This document shows, one piece after another, positions 26,704-33,937 of a stretch of DNA of 36,088 bases. The stretch is taken from NCBI GenBank assembly GCA_945877805.1, contig CAMCSM010000020.1, positions 1 through 36,088 of the forward strand, given 5' to 3'. Within the stretch, counting starts at the first letter, position 1, and each line of letters begins with the position of its first letter. This stretch comes from Methylacidiphilum caldifontis. Its GTDB lineage: Bacteria; Verrucomicrobiota; Verrucomicrobiia; Methylacidiphilales; CAMAQI01. The notes beneath the pieces were generated by a model. That model saw only the letters and a program-made list of their open reading frames with translations, ran no database searches and was not told the DNA's origin. The translations under genes were made by a program, and so were the position numbers.

Positions 26704-28026
26704 ATGGAGACGATTGTTGCGAGGATCACTCCTGGAGGACGGAGTGCGGTGGCGTTGATTCGAATTTCGGGACGAGAGTCTTGGAAAATCGTACGACAGC
26801 TGGTGAGCCGTTTTCCTGAATCGATCACTCCCGGTTCCTTTTTCTATTCTAAAATTTTGGAAGAGGGAAAGGTGGTCGATGATGTGGTGGTTTCCTTATG
26901 GAAGGGGCCGGCCTCTTACACAGGAGAGGATGTGGTTGAGATCGGATCTCATGGAAATCCACTGATTGTTCAAAAATTGATTGAGCTTTGTATTGCTGCA
27001 GGGGCGCGGTTCGCTCAGCCGGGGGAGTTTTCCCAACGCGCCTTCACGCATGGGAAAATGGATCTGACCCAAGTGGAGTCGGTGATTGATATCATTTCGG
27101 CCTCTACAGAGGTAGCGTTACGGGCGGCTCATGCGATGAGGGAGGGACGGCTTGGATTGAAAATTCAAGAATTTAAGGGAAAGCTCATCGATCTTCTTGC
27201 TCATTTAGAGGCTTATATTGATTTTCCGGAGGAGGATATTACTCCGGAAACGGGGGAGCAGTTTCAAAGTCGAGTGATAGACCTCAAGGAAGAGACCGAT
27301 CTTTTGTTAAAAACGGCTCCCTATGGGAAAGCGATTCGTGAGGGGATTCGGACGGTCATTGTCGGGGAGCCGAACGTCGGAAAGTCGACTTTTCTTAATT
27401 TACTGCTTCGAGAGAAAAGAGCGATTGTTTCCGATCGACCGGGGACGACTCGCGATACGATTGAGGCTCCTTACCAACTGGGAGGAATTCCGTTAGTTCT
27501 TGTGGATACGGCAGGACAGCGAGAAACAGAGGATTCGATTGAGCAAGAGGGAATTGATCGGGCTCGCCAAGGGATGGCTCAGGCAGATCTTGTGATTTAT
27601 TTGATTGATGCAACAAAACCGGATCCTCTCCGGCTTGATCGAGAGCAGAAAGCGGGACAACTTTGGGTGAAAATTGGAAATAAGGCCGATTTGGGGCTCA
27701 ATCTGCATGAGAATGCTTTTCCCTTCTCCTGTCACGAGTCTGGTGCGGTGGAGAAAATCGAGCGCTTTCTGACGCAGAAGATCTTGGATTCGATGCCGAC
27801 TACGACCCTTTCCGATTTTGCGATTAATGCGCGTCAGGAAGGGGCGTTGCGTCTAGCGAGTGAGAATCTTCAACGAGGGTTAGATTCGCTCCTTCAAGGG
27901 GAGTCTCCTGAATACGCTAGCATTGGCCTCAGGGCTGCCTTAGAGGCCTTTGGATCTGTTGTTGGTCTTGCGACTAATGAGGATATCTTGGATTCCTTAT
28001 TCAAGCAGTTCTGTATCGGAAAATAG
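26704..28026 (+). CDS. mnmE: tRNA modification GTPase MnmE
   Basis: With MnmG, MnmE installs the carboxymethylaminomethyl group on U34 of certain tRNAs. The 440-residue product shows all domains: the N-terminal folate-binding domain (1-115, with ITPGGRSAVALIRISG and PASYTGEDVVEIGSHGN), a helical region, the inserted G domain with GEPNVGKS (221-228), DRPGTTRD, DTAGQRET (G3, 268-275) and NKAD, and the C-terminal FCIGK (436-440) whose Cys is conserved. MnmE is often near yidC and rnpA; here it follows bcp instead. It ends 17 bases before the convergent ndk. Confidence 0.98.
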   Translation: METIVARITPGGRSAVALIRISGRESWKIVRQLVSRFPESITPGSFFYSKILEEGKVVDDVVVSLWKGPASYTGEDVVEIGSHGNPLIVQKLIELCIAAGARFAQPGEFSQRAFTHGKMDLTQVESVIDIISASTEVALRAAHAMREGRLGLKIQEFKGKLIDLLAHLEAYIDFPEEDITPETGEQFQSRVIDLKEETDLLLKTAPYGKAIREGIRTVIVGEPNVGKSTFLNLLLREKRAIVSDRPGTTRDTIEAPYQLGGIPLVLVDTAGQRETEDSIEQEGIDRARQGMAQADLVIYLIDATKPDPLRLDREQKAGQLWVKIGNKADLGLNLHENAFPFSCHESGAVEKIERFLTQKILDSMPTTTLSDFAINARQEGALRLASENLQRGLDSLLQGESPEYASIGLRAALEAFGSVVGLATNEDILDSLFKQFCIGK

Positions 28027-28043
28027 AGTCCGGGGGAATCGAC

Positions 28044-28463
28044 TTAGTAACAGAAGAGCTCTTCAGGCTTGAAGAAGCGTTTGAGCTCATCCGCCGCTGC
28101 CTCTGTAGAATCGGAGGCGTGAGCGACATTGACCATCATATCGGTTCCGAGATCTCCGCGAATGGTTCCTTTTTCCGCTTTACGGGAATCGGTCGGTCCT
28201 AAAAGAGTTCGAATACGGTCAACCGCGTTTTCTCCTGCGATAGCGAGGGCGATCACGGGGCTGGATTGCATGAAACCGGCCACTTCTGGGAAGAACGGCT
28301 TGCTGGCGATATGGGCATAGTGTTCAGCTAAAAGCTCGCTGCTGAGGGAGATCATTTTACATCCTTTAATTTTGAATCCGGAGGATTCAAATCGACGGAT
28401 GACCTCTCCGACATTGTGTTTAGTGACGGTATCGGGCTTTAAGAGAATTAATGTAGTTTCCAT
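28044..28463 (-). CDS. ndk: nucleoside diphosphate kinase
   Basis: Ndk equalises nucleoside triphosphate pools by phosphate transfer through a histidine. The 139-residue product has the usual length. It begins TTLILLKPDTV and shows KPFFPEVAGFMQSSPVIALA, the GPTDSRKAEKGTIRGDLG stretch and the active-site His115 in NVAHASDS. The family normally has HGSDS, so Gly to Ala is a small deviation. It faces mnmE with a 17-base gap and is divergent from the bifunctional-nuclease-family gene. Confidence 0.97.
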   Translation of the reverse strand: METTLILLKPDTVTKHNVGEVIRRFESSGFKIKGCKMISLSSELLAEHYAHIASKPFFPEVAGFMQSSPVIALAIAGENAVDRIRTLLGPTDSRKAEKGTIRGDLGTDMMVNVAHASDSTEAAADELKRFFKPEELFCY

Positions 28464-28564
28464 AAGGGAGATGAATACCTATCCGAGTTTTTGGATAAGA
28501 AAAGTAAAAAGTAGCCTTTTTAGTCGTTTTCTTTTAATGGGGAAATGGTATGGTCTGAGTTATT

Positions 28565-29059
28565 GTGAGTAAAGATGTTGTTCCAGTTCAAATTTACGGG
28601 GTTCTTCCGACCGAATCGCAGAGTATTGCGATCTTTATCGGGAATTCCGATAAGGTCTTTATTATTAATGTCGATCAGACCGTCGGGCGTGCCATTGCGA
28701 TGAGTTTACAGAGCCAGCGGAGTGAACGTCCGATGACTCATGAGCTGATGGGGGATATTTTTACAGCCTTCGGAATTGAGGTCGAGCGGGTGGTGATCAA
28801 CGATCTTCGAAGTAACACCTATTATGCGCGATTGATTTTGAAAGCCGAAAACGAGGTCCATAAGAAAATCATTGAAATTGATGCTCGTCCGAGTGATTGC
28901 TTAGCGATCGCTCTTCAGACCAAGCGGCCTATTTTTGTGAGTCGAGCCGTTTGGGATGAGGTGGAGGATAATAGTGATTTGCTTGAGAAGATGAAGCAAG
29001 GCTATCCTAAGCCACCGACAAAGGGTAAAAAGGGAACGGCAGAGGATGAAGAAAGCTAG
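28565..29059 (+). CDS. bifunctional nuclease family protein (DUF151)
   Basis: This 164-residue protein matches the BFN/DUF151 family: VPVQIYGVLPTESQSIAIFI, then GRAIAMSLQSQRSERPMTHE and the conserved RPSDCLAIALQTKRPIFVS. Members have been reported to have RNase and DNase activities in plants, while bacterial roles are mostly unknown. The start is a GTG, consistent with the family's N terminus; no good Shine-Dalgarno is visible. The C terminus is a lysine-rich then acidic tail. Its stop overlaps by four bases the stop of the convergent Trm112-like gene. Confidence 0.88.
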   Translation: MSKDVVPVQIYGVLPTESQSIAIFIGNSDKVFIINVDQTVGRAIAMSLQSQRSERPMTHELMGDIFTAFGIEVERVVINDLRSNTYYARLILKAENEVHKKIIEIDARPSDCLAIALQTKRPIFVSRAVWDEVEDNSDLLEKMKQGYPKPPTKGKKGTAEDEES

Positions 29060-29301
29060 AGTTTAATTCCTTCTTGAATCAGAAGGATCGGAATATCGTT
29101 TTGGATACGGTAGACCACTTTCCCATCGTCACGAAGGAGCCCTGCAGTGAGGGGCTCAGAAACGATCTTCCCTTCGACGCTCAAGAGCTCTTTTTTCTCC
29201 AAGCGACGATTGAGGGTTTCGAGTTCGCTTGCGGTTGCTAAAGTGAGGTCCTGTTTCGTTTCGGGACAACAGAGGATTTTAAGAAGTTCAGCGGAGATCA
29301 T
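29056..29301 (-). CDS. Trm112-like small protein
   Basis: The 81-residue product resembles the Trm112/YcaR family: LLKILCCPETKQDL at the N terminus, where a C-P pair begins the usual zinc-ribbon half, and a C-terminal YRIQNDIPILLIQEG, the most conserved part of the family. Eukaryotic Trm112 activates methyltransferases; bacterial members are poorly characterised. The second metal-ligand pair of the classical form is not seen, as only Cys11 and Cys12 are present. It is downstream of gltA on the same strand and convergent with the DUF151 gene. Confidence 0.82.
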   Translation of the reverse strand: MISAELLKILCCPETKQDLTLATASELETLNRRLEKKELLSVEGKIVSEPLTAGLLRDDGKVVYRIQNDIPILLIQEGIKL

Positions 29302-29348
29302 AATGGGAGCAGGGGGAGAGGATTTGACCTCATTGCCCCCCGAATAAG

Positions 29349-30638
29349 TTATCGTTGATCGATAGGAATATATTTTTGATTGATCGGTCCGGTGTAGATC
29401 TGACGGGGACGATAGATTCGAGTTCCTTGGTTATCGGAAACCTCTTTGTAGTTGGCGATCCAACCGGGCATTCGTCCAATTGCAAAAATCACGGTAAACA
29501 TTTCCACCGGAATTCCGATCGCACGCATGATGATACCACTGTAGAAATCAACGTTTGGGTAAAGTTTACGTTCCACAAAATAAGGATCCGAGAGGGCTGC
29601 GGTTTCGAGATGCTTTGCAATATCCAGAAGGGGATCATTAATCTTGAGCGCCTTGAGAACATCATCACAGGCCTTTTTAATGATCATGGCGCGAGGATCG
29701 TAGTTTTTGTAAACGCGATGGCCAAAGCCCATTAATTTTTTACCACTGTTTTTGTCTTTGGCGGCTTCAATGAATTTGCGTCCATCATCGCCAGAGGCGT
29801 GGATCTCTAAAAGCATTTCGATGACCGCTTGATTCGCTCCTCCGTGAAGAGGACCCCAAAGGGCACAAACTCCGGCAGCGGTACTGGCAAAAAGATTCGC
29901 CCGACTAGATCCCACCATTCGGACCGTGGAGGTCGAACAGTTCTGTTCGTGATCGGCGTGGAGGAGGAAAATTAAATCTAACGCTTTTGTAACAGCAGGA
30001 TCGATCACGAATTCGTCATAAGGTTCGGAGAACATCATATGAATGAAATTCGGGGTATATTTAAGGCTCTTTTTAGGGTAAATAATGGGCAGGCCGTGAG
30101 ATTGACGATAGCTAAAGGCAGCAATCGATCTGACTTGGGAGATCAGTCGTGCCGCTTGGAGCTTGAAGTGAGCTGGGTTGTATCCTTCGAGCAACTCCGG
30201 ATAATAAGCGCTGACCGCATTGATCATTGAGGAGAGAATCGCCATCGGATGCGCCGTTGAAGGAAATCCTTCAAAATGGTGCTTCATATTGGCATGGATC
30301 GTCTGCTCTTGAGAGAGAAGATTCGAAAATTCAGTGAGTTCCGCTTTATTCGGCAGATGACCCCAAATCAAGAGGTAAGAGACTTCAATAAAGGAGGATT
30401 TCTCCGCGAGCTCCTCGATCGGATATCCGCGATAGCGAAGAATTCCGAGATCTCCGTCGATAAAGGTGATTTCACTTTTGCAAGAGCCGGTGTTTCCGTA
30501 GCCATCATCGAAAGTGATATGATTTGTTTGGGCACGTAGGCTAGCAATATCGATCGCTTTTTCATTTTCAGAACCGACGATCAAAGGAAGTTCATAAATT
30601 TTTCCGTCCAGATCCAGTTTTGCTGTGTTGTTTGCCAT
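29349..30638 (-). CDS. gltA: citrate synthase
   Basis: Citrate synthase condenses acetyl-CoA with oxaloacetate at the entry of the TCA cycle. The 429-residue length and the N-terminal extension of about 40 residues fit the hexameric, NADH-sensitive type of Gram-negative bacteria. Catalytic residues align with E. coli H264, H305 and D362: His265 ([10 protein letters not shown]), His307 ([14 protein letters not shown]) and Asp364 (VDFYSGI). The oxaloacetate-site stretch [15 protein letters not shown] is intact. AAAGGGGA precedes the ATG at a normal distance. It lies in a minus-strand run with the secreted unknown, PTS IIA and NAD kinase. Confidence 0.98.
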   Translation of the reverse strand: MANNTAKLDLDGKIYELPLIVGSENEKAIDIASLRAQTNHITFDDGYGNTGSCKSEITFIDGDLGILRYRGYPIEELAEKSSFIEVSYLLIWGHLPNKAELTEFSNLLSQEQTIHANMKHHFEGFPSTAHPMAILSSMINAVSAYYPELLEGYNPAHFKLQAARLISQVRSIAAFSYRQSHGLPIIYPKKSLKYTPNFIHMMFSEPYDEFVIDPAVTKALDLIFLLHADHEQNCSTSTVRMVGSSRANLFASTAAGVCALWGPLHGGANQAVIEMLLEIHASGDDGRKFIEAAKDKNSGKKLMGFGHRVYKNYDPRAMIIKKACDDVLKALKINDPLLDIAKHLETAALSDPYFVERKLYPNVDFYSGIIMRAIGIPVEMFTVIFAIGRMPGWIANYKEVSDNQGTRIYRPRQIYTGPINQKYIPIDQR

Positions 30639-30681
30639 AAGTGTCCCCTTTGTTTTACGATTTTAAGGATTTAAGAAGAGA

Positions 30682-31254
30682 TTACTTCTTTTTTTCAGAG
30701 GAGTCGATTTTTTTTAGTGAGTCGATCATTTTTTGAATTTGAGGAAGTTGTGATTTAATTAAGCTTTCTGGGCCGCTGATTCGAAAAAAGAGGGATCCTT
30801 CCGTTCCCCCCTCGACAACGACTCCGATAAATCCAAAGTTCGGTTTAGCCAAAGGAGGAACCCCTGGTTGAGAGGACATTCCGGAGTAGGTTCCAAACGA
30901 TTGAATTTGGCTGATGTGAAGTCCGTCGATGTTTTTAACGCTAATTTCAGAGGGAGCAGGGGCTCCTTGACTATTGGTTATTTGATTTTTCCACCGATTC
31001 AGATTGGATTGTGCATCCCCTCCTTGATCGATTCCAAAGTAAAAAATGACAAACTCCCCCTCATCCGTCTCTTTTTTTTGTTTTGGAATTTTCCATTCCC
31101 CGGCGCGCATTGAAGAGGAGGGGGTGGAGGAGACCCAAGAGGAGGGGATTTGAATTTGGATTGCTGCTTTTGTGAACGGAGCCGCAGAGAGCGAGGAGGG
31201 GATCAGAAGAATGGAGGTGAGGAAGGCGAAGAGGAGTTGTTTGGTCGGTTTCAT
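30682..31254 (-). CDS. secreted protein of unknown function
   Basis: The 190-residue product starts with a clear Sec signal peptide (about 1-24, basic start, then LLFAFLTSILLIPSSLS, cleaved near SAA). The mature part contains a compact alpha/beta-looking region: WKIPKQKKETDEGEFVIFYF, GGDAQSNLNRWKNQI, GLHISQIQSFGTYSG, and ends with a lysine-rich tail. I do not recognise the family by name; similar-looking secreted proteins with the WKIP and GGxxxNLxRW pattern seem familiar from planctomycetes and verrucomicrobia, but that is impression only. Its start overlaps the stop of the PTS IIA gene in an ATGA, indicating translational coupling. It has no lipobox. Confidence 0.7.
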   Translation of the reverse strand: MKPTKQLLFAFLTSILLIPSSLSAAPFTKAAIQIQIPSSWVSSTPSSSMRAGEWKIPKQKKETDEGEFVIFYFGIDQGGDAQSNLNRWKNQITNSQGAPAPSEISVKNIDGLHISQIQSFGTYSGMSSQPGVPPLAKPNFGFIGVVVEGGTEGSLFFRISGPESLIKSQLPQIQKMIDSLKKIDSSEKKK

Positions 31255-31709
31255 AATTTTTTTTCGGTTTGAGCGATTAAATCGATGAAATCTTCAGGAT
31301 TATCAACGAGGTAAAGCTGTTGTCTAAAACTTTCGTCTCGGAGAAGTCGGGCGAGTCCTCCAACAACACTGAGATATTCAGTCGCCATTCGGCGAGGAGT
31401 TCCGATGACAAAAATGAGTTTGACGGTGCTTTTGGCGTTTTCAAAGTAAACCCCCTCCTGACTTCTTCCTGCCGCAAGAATCATTCCTTTAACAAAGTCA
31501 GTTCGTGCATGAGGAAAGGCGACATCGTTTCCGAGGCAAGTCGACTCGGTACGTTCGCGAGCGAGAATTTCGTCATAAAATCCTTGAAAGTTTTCAACGT
31601 GACTATTGTTTTGAAGTTTATGGGCAACTTCTAAAATCGCCTCTGTTCGCTTCTTGCTAAGAATCGAGAGGCAAATATGTTCCGGCTTGAGGAGTTCACT
31701 AATAAGCAT
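31251..31709 (-). CDS. ptsN: PTS IIA component, PtsN/fructose type
   Basis: This 152-residue single-domain protein belongs to the PTS EIIA-2 family. It has the phosphoacceptor His68 in the motif VAFPHART, preceded by ILARERTESTCLGNDVAFPH, and the usual C-terminal stretch about phosphotransfer-linked helices. Without attached IIB or IIC domains it resembles PtsN (EIIA-Ntr), which regulates nitrogen and potassium functions. That would be interesting beside two sigma-54-like promoters, since ptsN and rpoN are linked in proteobacteria, but no rpoN is in this window. The gene follows nadK after a 65-base gap rich in CTAG. Confidence 0.87.
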   Translation of the reverse strand: MLISELLKPEHICLSILSKKRTEAILEVAHKLQNNSHVENFQGFYDEILARERTESTCLGNDVAFPHARTDFVKGMILAAGRSQEGVYFENAKSTVKLIFVIGTPRRMATEYLSVVGGLARLLRDESFRQQLYLVDNPEDFIDLIAQTEKKL

Positions 31710-31774
31710 AATTAACTAGTGAAAATGACTAGCTCCAAGGTTCGACTGTTTTTCATGAGGATCTTCACTAGGGG

Positions 31775-32647
31775 TTAAATACTAGTCCCGCTCCATTTAA
31801 GTTTTTCACGCAAGATCTCAAAAAAATCATATCCCTCTAAATAAGCGAGCAAAATCGGCTGCTTTCCGGTTTGGATTCGAATTCCCTCCCCTGGTTTAAG
31901 GTGGCTTTGAATCGCCCCATCGACTTGAATGGTGACAGGGGCGGAGGGGGAGACGACATCGACGAGCAGTTTTCCCTCGGAGGACATGAGGAGGGATCGG
32001 TTCGTCAAGGTATGGGGACAGATCGGGGTTAAGGCGATGATATTGGTGTCGGGGGTGATAATGGGCCCTCCGGCAGAGAGCGAGTAGGCGGTGGAGCCGG
32101 TGGGGGTGGAAATAATCAGCCCGTCGCTGCGATATTCGGTGACTAAGGTTTGATTGCGTGTGACTCGGAGTCGGACGAGCCGTGAGGATTCGCCGCGAAC
32201 CAGAACAACGTCATTGAGCGCCGGCCCCAGATATTGATCTTTCTTTTGAAGATAGACCTCCAAAAGCGTTCGAGGACTATGAATCATTTTCCCTCGGACG
32301 ATTTTATCAAAAGCCTCCGCTAAATTCTCTTTTCGAACCGAGGTTAAAAAACCGAGTCGTCCTAGGTTGATTCCGAGAATAGGAGTCTGCTCCGGATAAA
32401 CGGAACGTGCCACTCCGAGAAGAGAGCCATCCCCTCCTGCGACGAGGATGAGATCGCACGATTTCGCTAATTTAGGAAGAGGATCTCCTGTTTGTTGGAG
32501 AAGAGCGGCCGATTTCGATTCGAGAAAAAGGGATATTTTAGAATATTGTTTGGAGAGAGAGATGATTTCTTGCAGAAAAGGAATTGAGCCCGCCTTATCG
32601 ACGTTGGCAACCACTCCAATTTTGATCGGTTTTTCTTTTCTGATCAT
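31775..32647 (-). CDS. nadK: NAD kinase
   Basis: NAD kinase phosphorylates NAD to NADP. The 290-residue protein has family length and motifs: the GGDGSLL loop (71-77, catalytic Asp73), GINLGRLGFLT (near 92-102), and DGLIISTPTGSTAYSLSAGGPI, the NAD-binding segment that includes the conserved Thr-Gly-Ser-Thr-Ala-Tyr. A C-terminal ICPHTLTNRSLLM stretch is also conserved. It sits between the CAP-domain gene and ptsN on the minus strand, probably in one operon. Confidence 0.97.
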   Translation of the reverse strand: MIRKEKPIKIGVVANVDKAGSIPFLQEIISLSKQYSKISLFLESKSAALLQQTGDPLPKLAKSCDLILVAGGDGSLLGVARSVYPEQTPILGINLGRLGFLTSVRKENLAEAFDKIVRGKMIHSPRTLLEVYLQKKDQYLGPALNDVVLVRGESSRLVRLRVTRNQTLVTEYRSDGLIISTPTGSTAYSLSAGGPIITPDTNIIALTPICPHTLTNRSLLMSSEGKLLVDVVSPSAPVTIQVDGAIQSHLKPGEGIRIQTGKQPILLAYLEGYDFFEILREKLKWSGTSI

Positions 32648-32708
32648 GAGAGCGCTAAGATTAACTTAAAATCGTAAATCAAAAAGAATAAAATAGTGTT
32701 TCGCTCTA

Positions 32709-33170
32709 TTAATTTTTGACTGCTCCATTCCAGACCACATACCAAGCCCCCTCTTTTCCTTGAGTTGTGGTGATTCCGATGTGGGTTAATTTCGGGTGGA
32801 GAAGGTTTTTACGATGAATGGGACTGTTCATCCATCGCTGGAGGACAAAAGAGGGGTCATTTCCTTGAGGGGAGCTATGGAGGTTTTCTGAGGCGTAGGA
32901 GTAGGAGTGCTTTTTAATGAATTCAATCAGGGAAGAGGAGGAGCGATGAACTTGTTTTTGCTCTTGGGCCAGATGAGAAGACCATTCCTGAGAAAAGGCT
33001 TGAAGGGTGGGGTCAAGGAGGAGTAAAGGGAGTTTTTCTTCAGAGCGGACTCGATTTAATTGATTGAGAAATTCCGTTTCAAAACCGGAGGCAGGCTTTG
33101 CAGGGAGGGGCAAACTAAATTCAAGGAGAAAAAAAGAAAGGAGCAAGAGCGGGGCTTTCAGAGGGATCAT
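32709..33170 (-). CDS. secreted CAP/SCP-domain protein
   Basis: The 153-residue product starts with a hydrophobic segment serving as Sec signal (about 4-24, LLLLSFFLLEFSLPLPAKPA). The mature part is a CAP domain of bacterial YkwD type: FLNQLNRVRSEEKLPLLLLD near 34-53, HRSSSSLIEFI, SENL near 92-95, the WMNSPIHRKNLLHPKLTHIGI stretch and a final WYVVWN. The His and Glu residues usually found in the CAP cavity are largely present. The function of bacterial CAP proteins is mostly unknown. It heads the minus-strand cluster and is divergent from the small sigma-54-linked ORF. Confidence 0.86.
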   Translation of the reverse strand: MIPLKAPLLLLSFFLLEFSLPLPAKPASGFETEFLNQLNRVRSEEKLPLLLLDPTLQAFSQEWSSHLAQEQKQVHRSSSSLIEFIKKHSYSYASENLHSSPQGNDPSFVLQRWMNSPIHRKNLLHPKLTHIGITTTQGKEGAWYVVWNGAVKN

Positions 33171-33257
33171 TCGTTCAACTTATCGAAAATAATCGGATTA
33201 TAAATAAAATTAATTTGAAAAAATAGAAAGTTGAATGAGATTTATTTTGTTTTAAGA

Positions 33258-33277
33258 ATGGCATGGTTGATGCTTTT
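33258..33277 (+). promoter_or_regulatory. second sigma-54 type promoter
   Basis: The segment reads AATGGCATGGTTGATGCTTT. GG at 33260-33261 and GC at 33272-33273 are ten bases apart, with TGGCAT and TGCTTTTC around them, closely similar to the element at 1812-1831. The transcript start is expected near 33285. A hairpin (CAAAGCC 33289-33295, GGCTTTG 33302-33308) would then form the very 5' end of the RNA. It precedes a small ORF with a good ribosome-binding site. Confidence 0.62.
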
Positions 33278-33333
33278 CTTAGAAACAGCAAAGCCAATCA
33301 AGGCTTTGTAGAAGTGATTGAAAGGAGAATGTT

Positions 33334-33492
33334 ATGATGAAGACTGCGCTCTACGATCAAACCTCACCTATTAAAATTTCAAATCGTGCGATGGACCATC
33401 GTTCGCGAAAAACACTTCAACATCGATATGAGCGGAGAAAATGCCGCCAATATTATCGGATGCATTGGACTGAAGAAGTCGAAGAGGAATAG
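33334..33492 (+). CDS. 52-residue charged protein, unknown
   Basis: The ATG at 33334 is preceded by AAAGGAGA (33321-33328) and lies about 49 bases after the expected start of the sigma-54 transcript. The 52-residue product has a basic central part with many Arg, His and Tyr (RSRKTLQHRYERRKCRQYYR) and an acidic tail WTEEVEEE. It has no signal peptide or membrane segment, and I do not recognise it. A 112-codon frame on the opposite strand (33371-33709) overlaps it, but that frame starts with GTG and has no Shine-Dalgarno, so this one is preferred. Together with the promoter and ribosome-binding site the case for expression is moderate. Confidence 0.5.
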   Translation: MMKTALYDQTSPIKISNRAMDHRSRKTLQHRYERRKCRQYYRMHWTEEVEEE

Positions 33493-33801
33493 AACGATCT
33501 TTCGATCGGCCTCCTCTTCCGAAAGTCGGATGCGGTGAAACGGCTCCTCTGATTTGACGATGGGGGGAAGGCTGCAGTGGAATAATCCGCTCAACATTCT
33601 CTCCCTTAGTAAAAAGAACATCCCCTGTCATATTTGGAGGTATTCGGTTTCGGTTCATTTCCACAAGAACAATGCCAACTTTCGTCATGTGCAGATCCTT
33701 CATGGTCACAAATCACTGGTGACCACTTGGTTCGGGAGAAAGCTGCACGTAGGGGGGAAATTGCTTGAGACCAGTAAAGCCAGAGTTTCATGAAATTTTT
33801 G
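33493..33801. other. gene-poor spacer
   Basis: No gene can be supported here. A 79-codon plus-strand frame (33554-33793) and minus-strand frames of 61-112 codons show no recognisable family or convincing start. An inverted repeat GGTCAC (33704-33709) / GTGACC (33719-33724) is present. The stretch could be decayed coding sequence. Confidence 0.5.
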
Positions 33802-33836
33802 CCTTGAGAGTTGGCGAGAACTCACCACTCTCAAGG
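33802..33836 (+). promoter_or_regulatory. long hairpin enclosing the GH43 ribosome-binding site
   Basis: CCTTGAGAG (33802-33810) and CTCTCAAGG (33828-33836) form a perfect 9-bp outer stem; inside, TGGCGAG and CTCACCA add six more pairs around a C-A mismatch, with an AA loop. The right arm includes AAGG of the AAGGTG (33833-33838) that lies four bases before the ATG at 33843. If this region is transcribed, the Shine-Dalgarno would be masked. No T run follows, so it is not a terminator. Confidence 0.55.
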
Positions 33837-33842
33837 TGTATA

Positions 33843-33902
33843 ATGAAAAAAAGTTCTAGATTTGTGTTGATGGCTGTTTATTTTTTTCAATTAGCACGTT
33901 AA
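33843..33902 (+). pseudogene. signal peptide start of the GH43 gene, one base out of frame
   Basis: An ATG at 33843 with AAGGTG upstream opens MKKSSRFVLMAVYFF, a typical signal peptide start, and then stops at 33900-33902. Slipping back one base at the T7 run 33881-33887 joins it to the GH43 frame and gives MKKSSRFVLMAVYFFSIST, LKA, then SPPVYCNPLNL, the expected N terminus. The T7 lies in the phase of a -1 slippery site. Possible causes are a mutation, phase variation, transcriptional slippage or a base-calling error. Confidence 0.65.
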
Positions 33903-33937
33903 AAGCGAGTCCTCCAGTTTATTGCAATCCTCTGAAC

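Noticed and set aside
33371-33709. 112-codon minus-strand ORF
   Set aside because: It starts with GTG without a Shine-Dalgarno, matches no family I know and overlaps the better supported 52-codon ORF.
33839-33844. TATAAT as a -10 box of the GH43 gene
   Set aside because: It overlaps the ATG at 33843 and no -35 box lies 16-18 bases upstream; it would only work with the TTG at 33938, which would drop the conserved N terminus.
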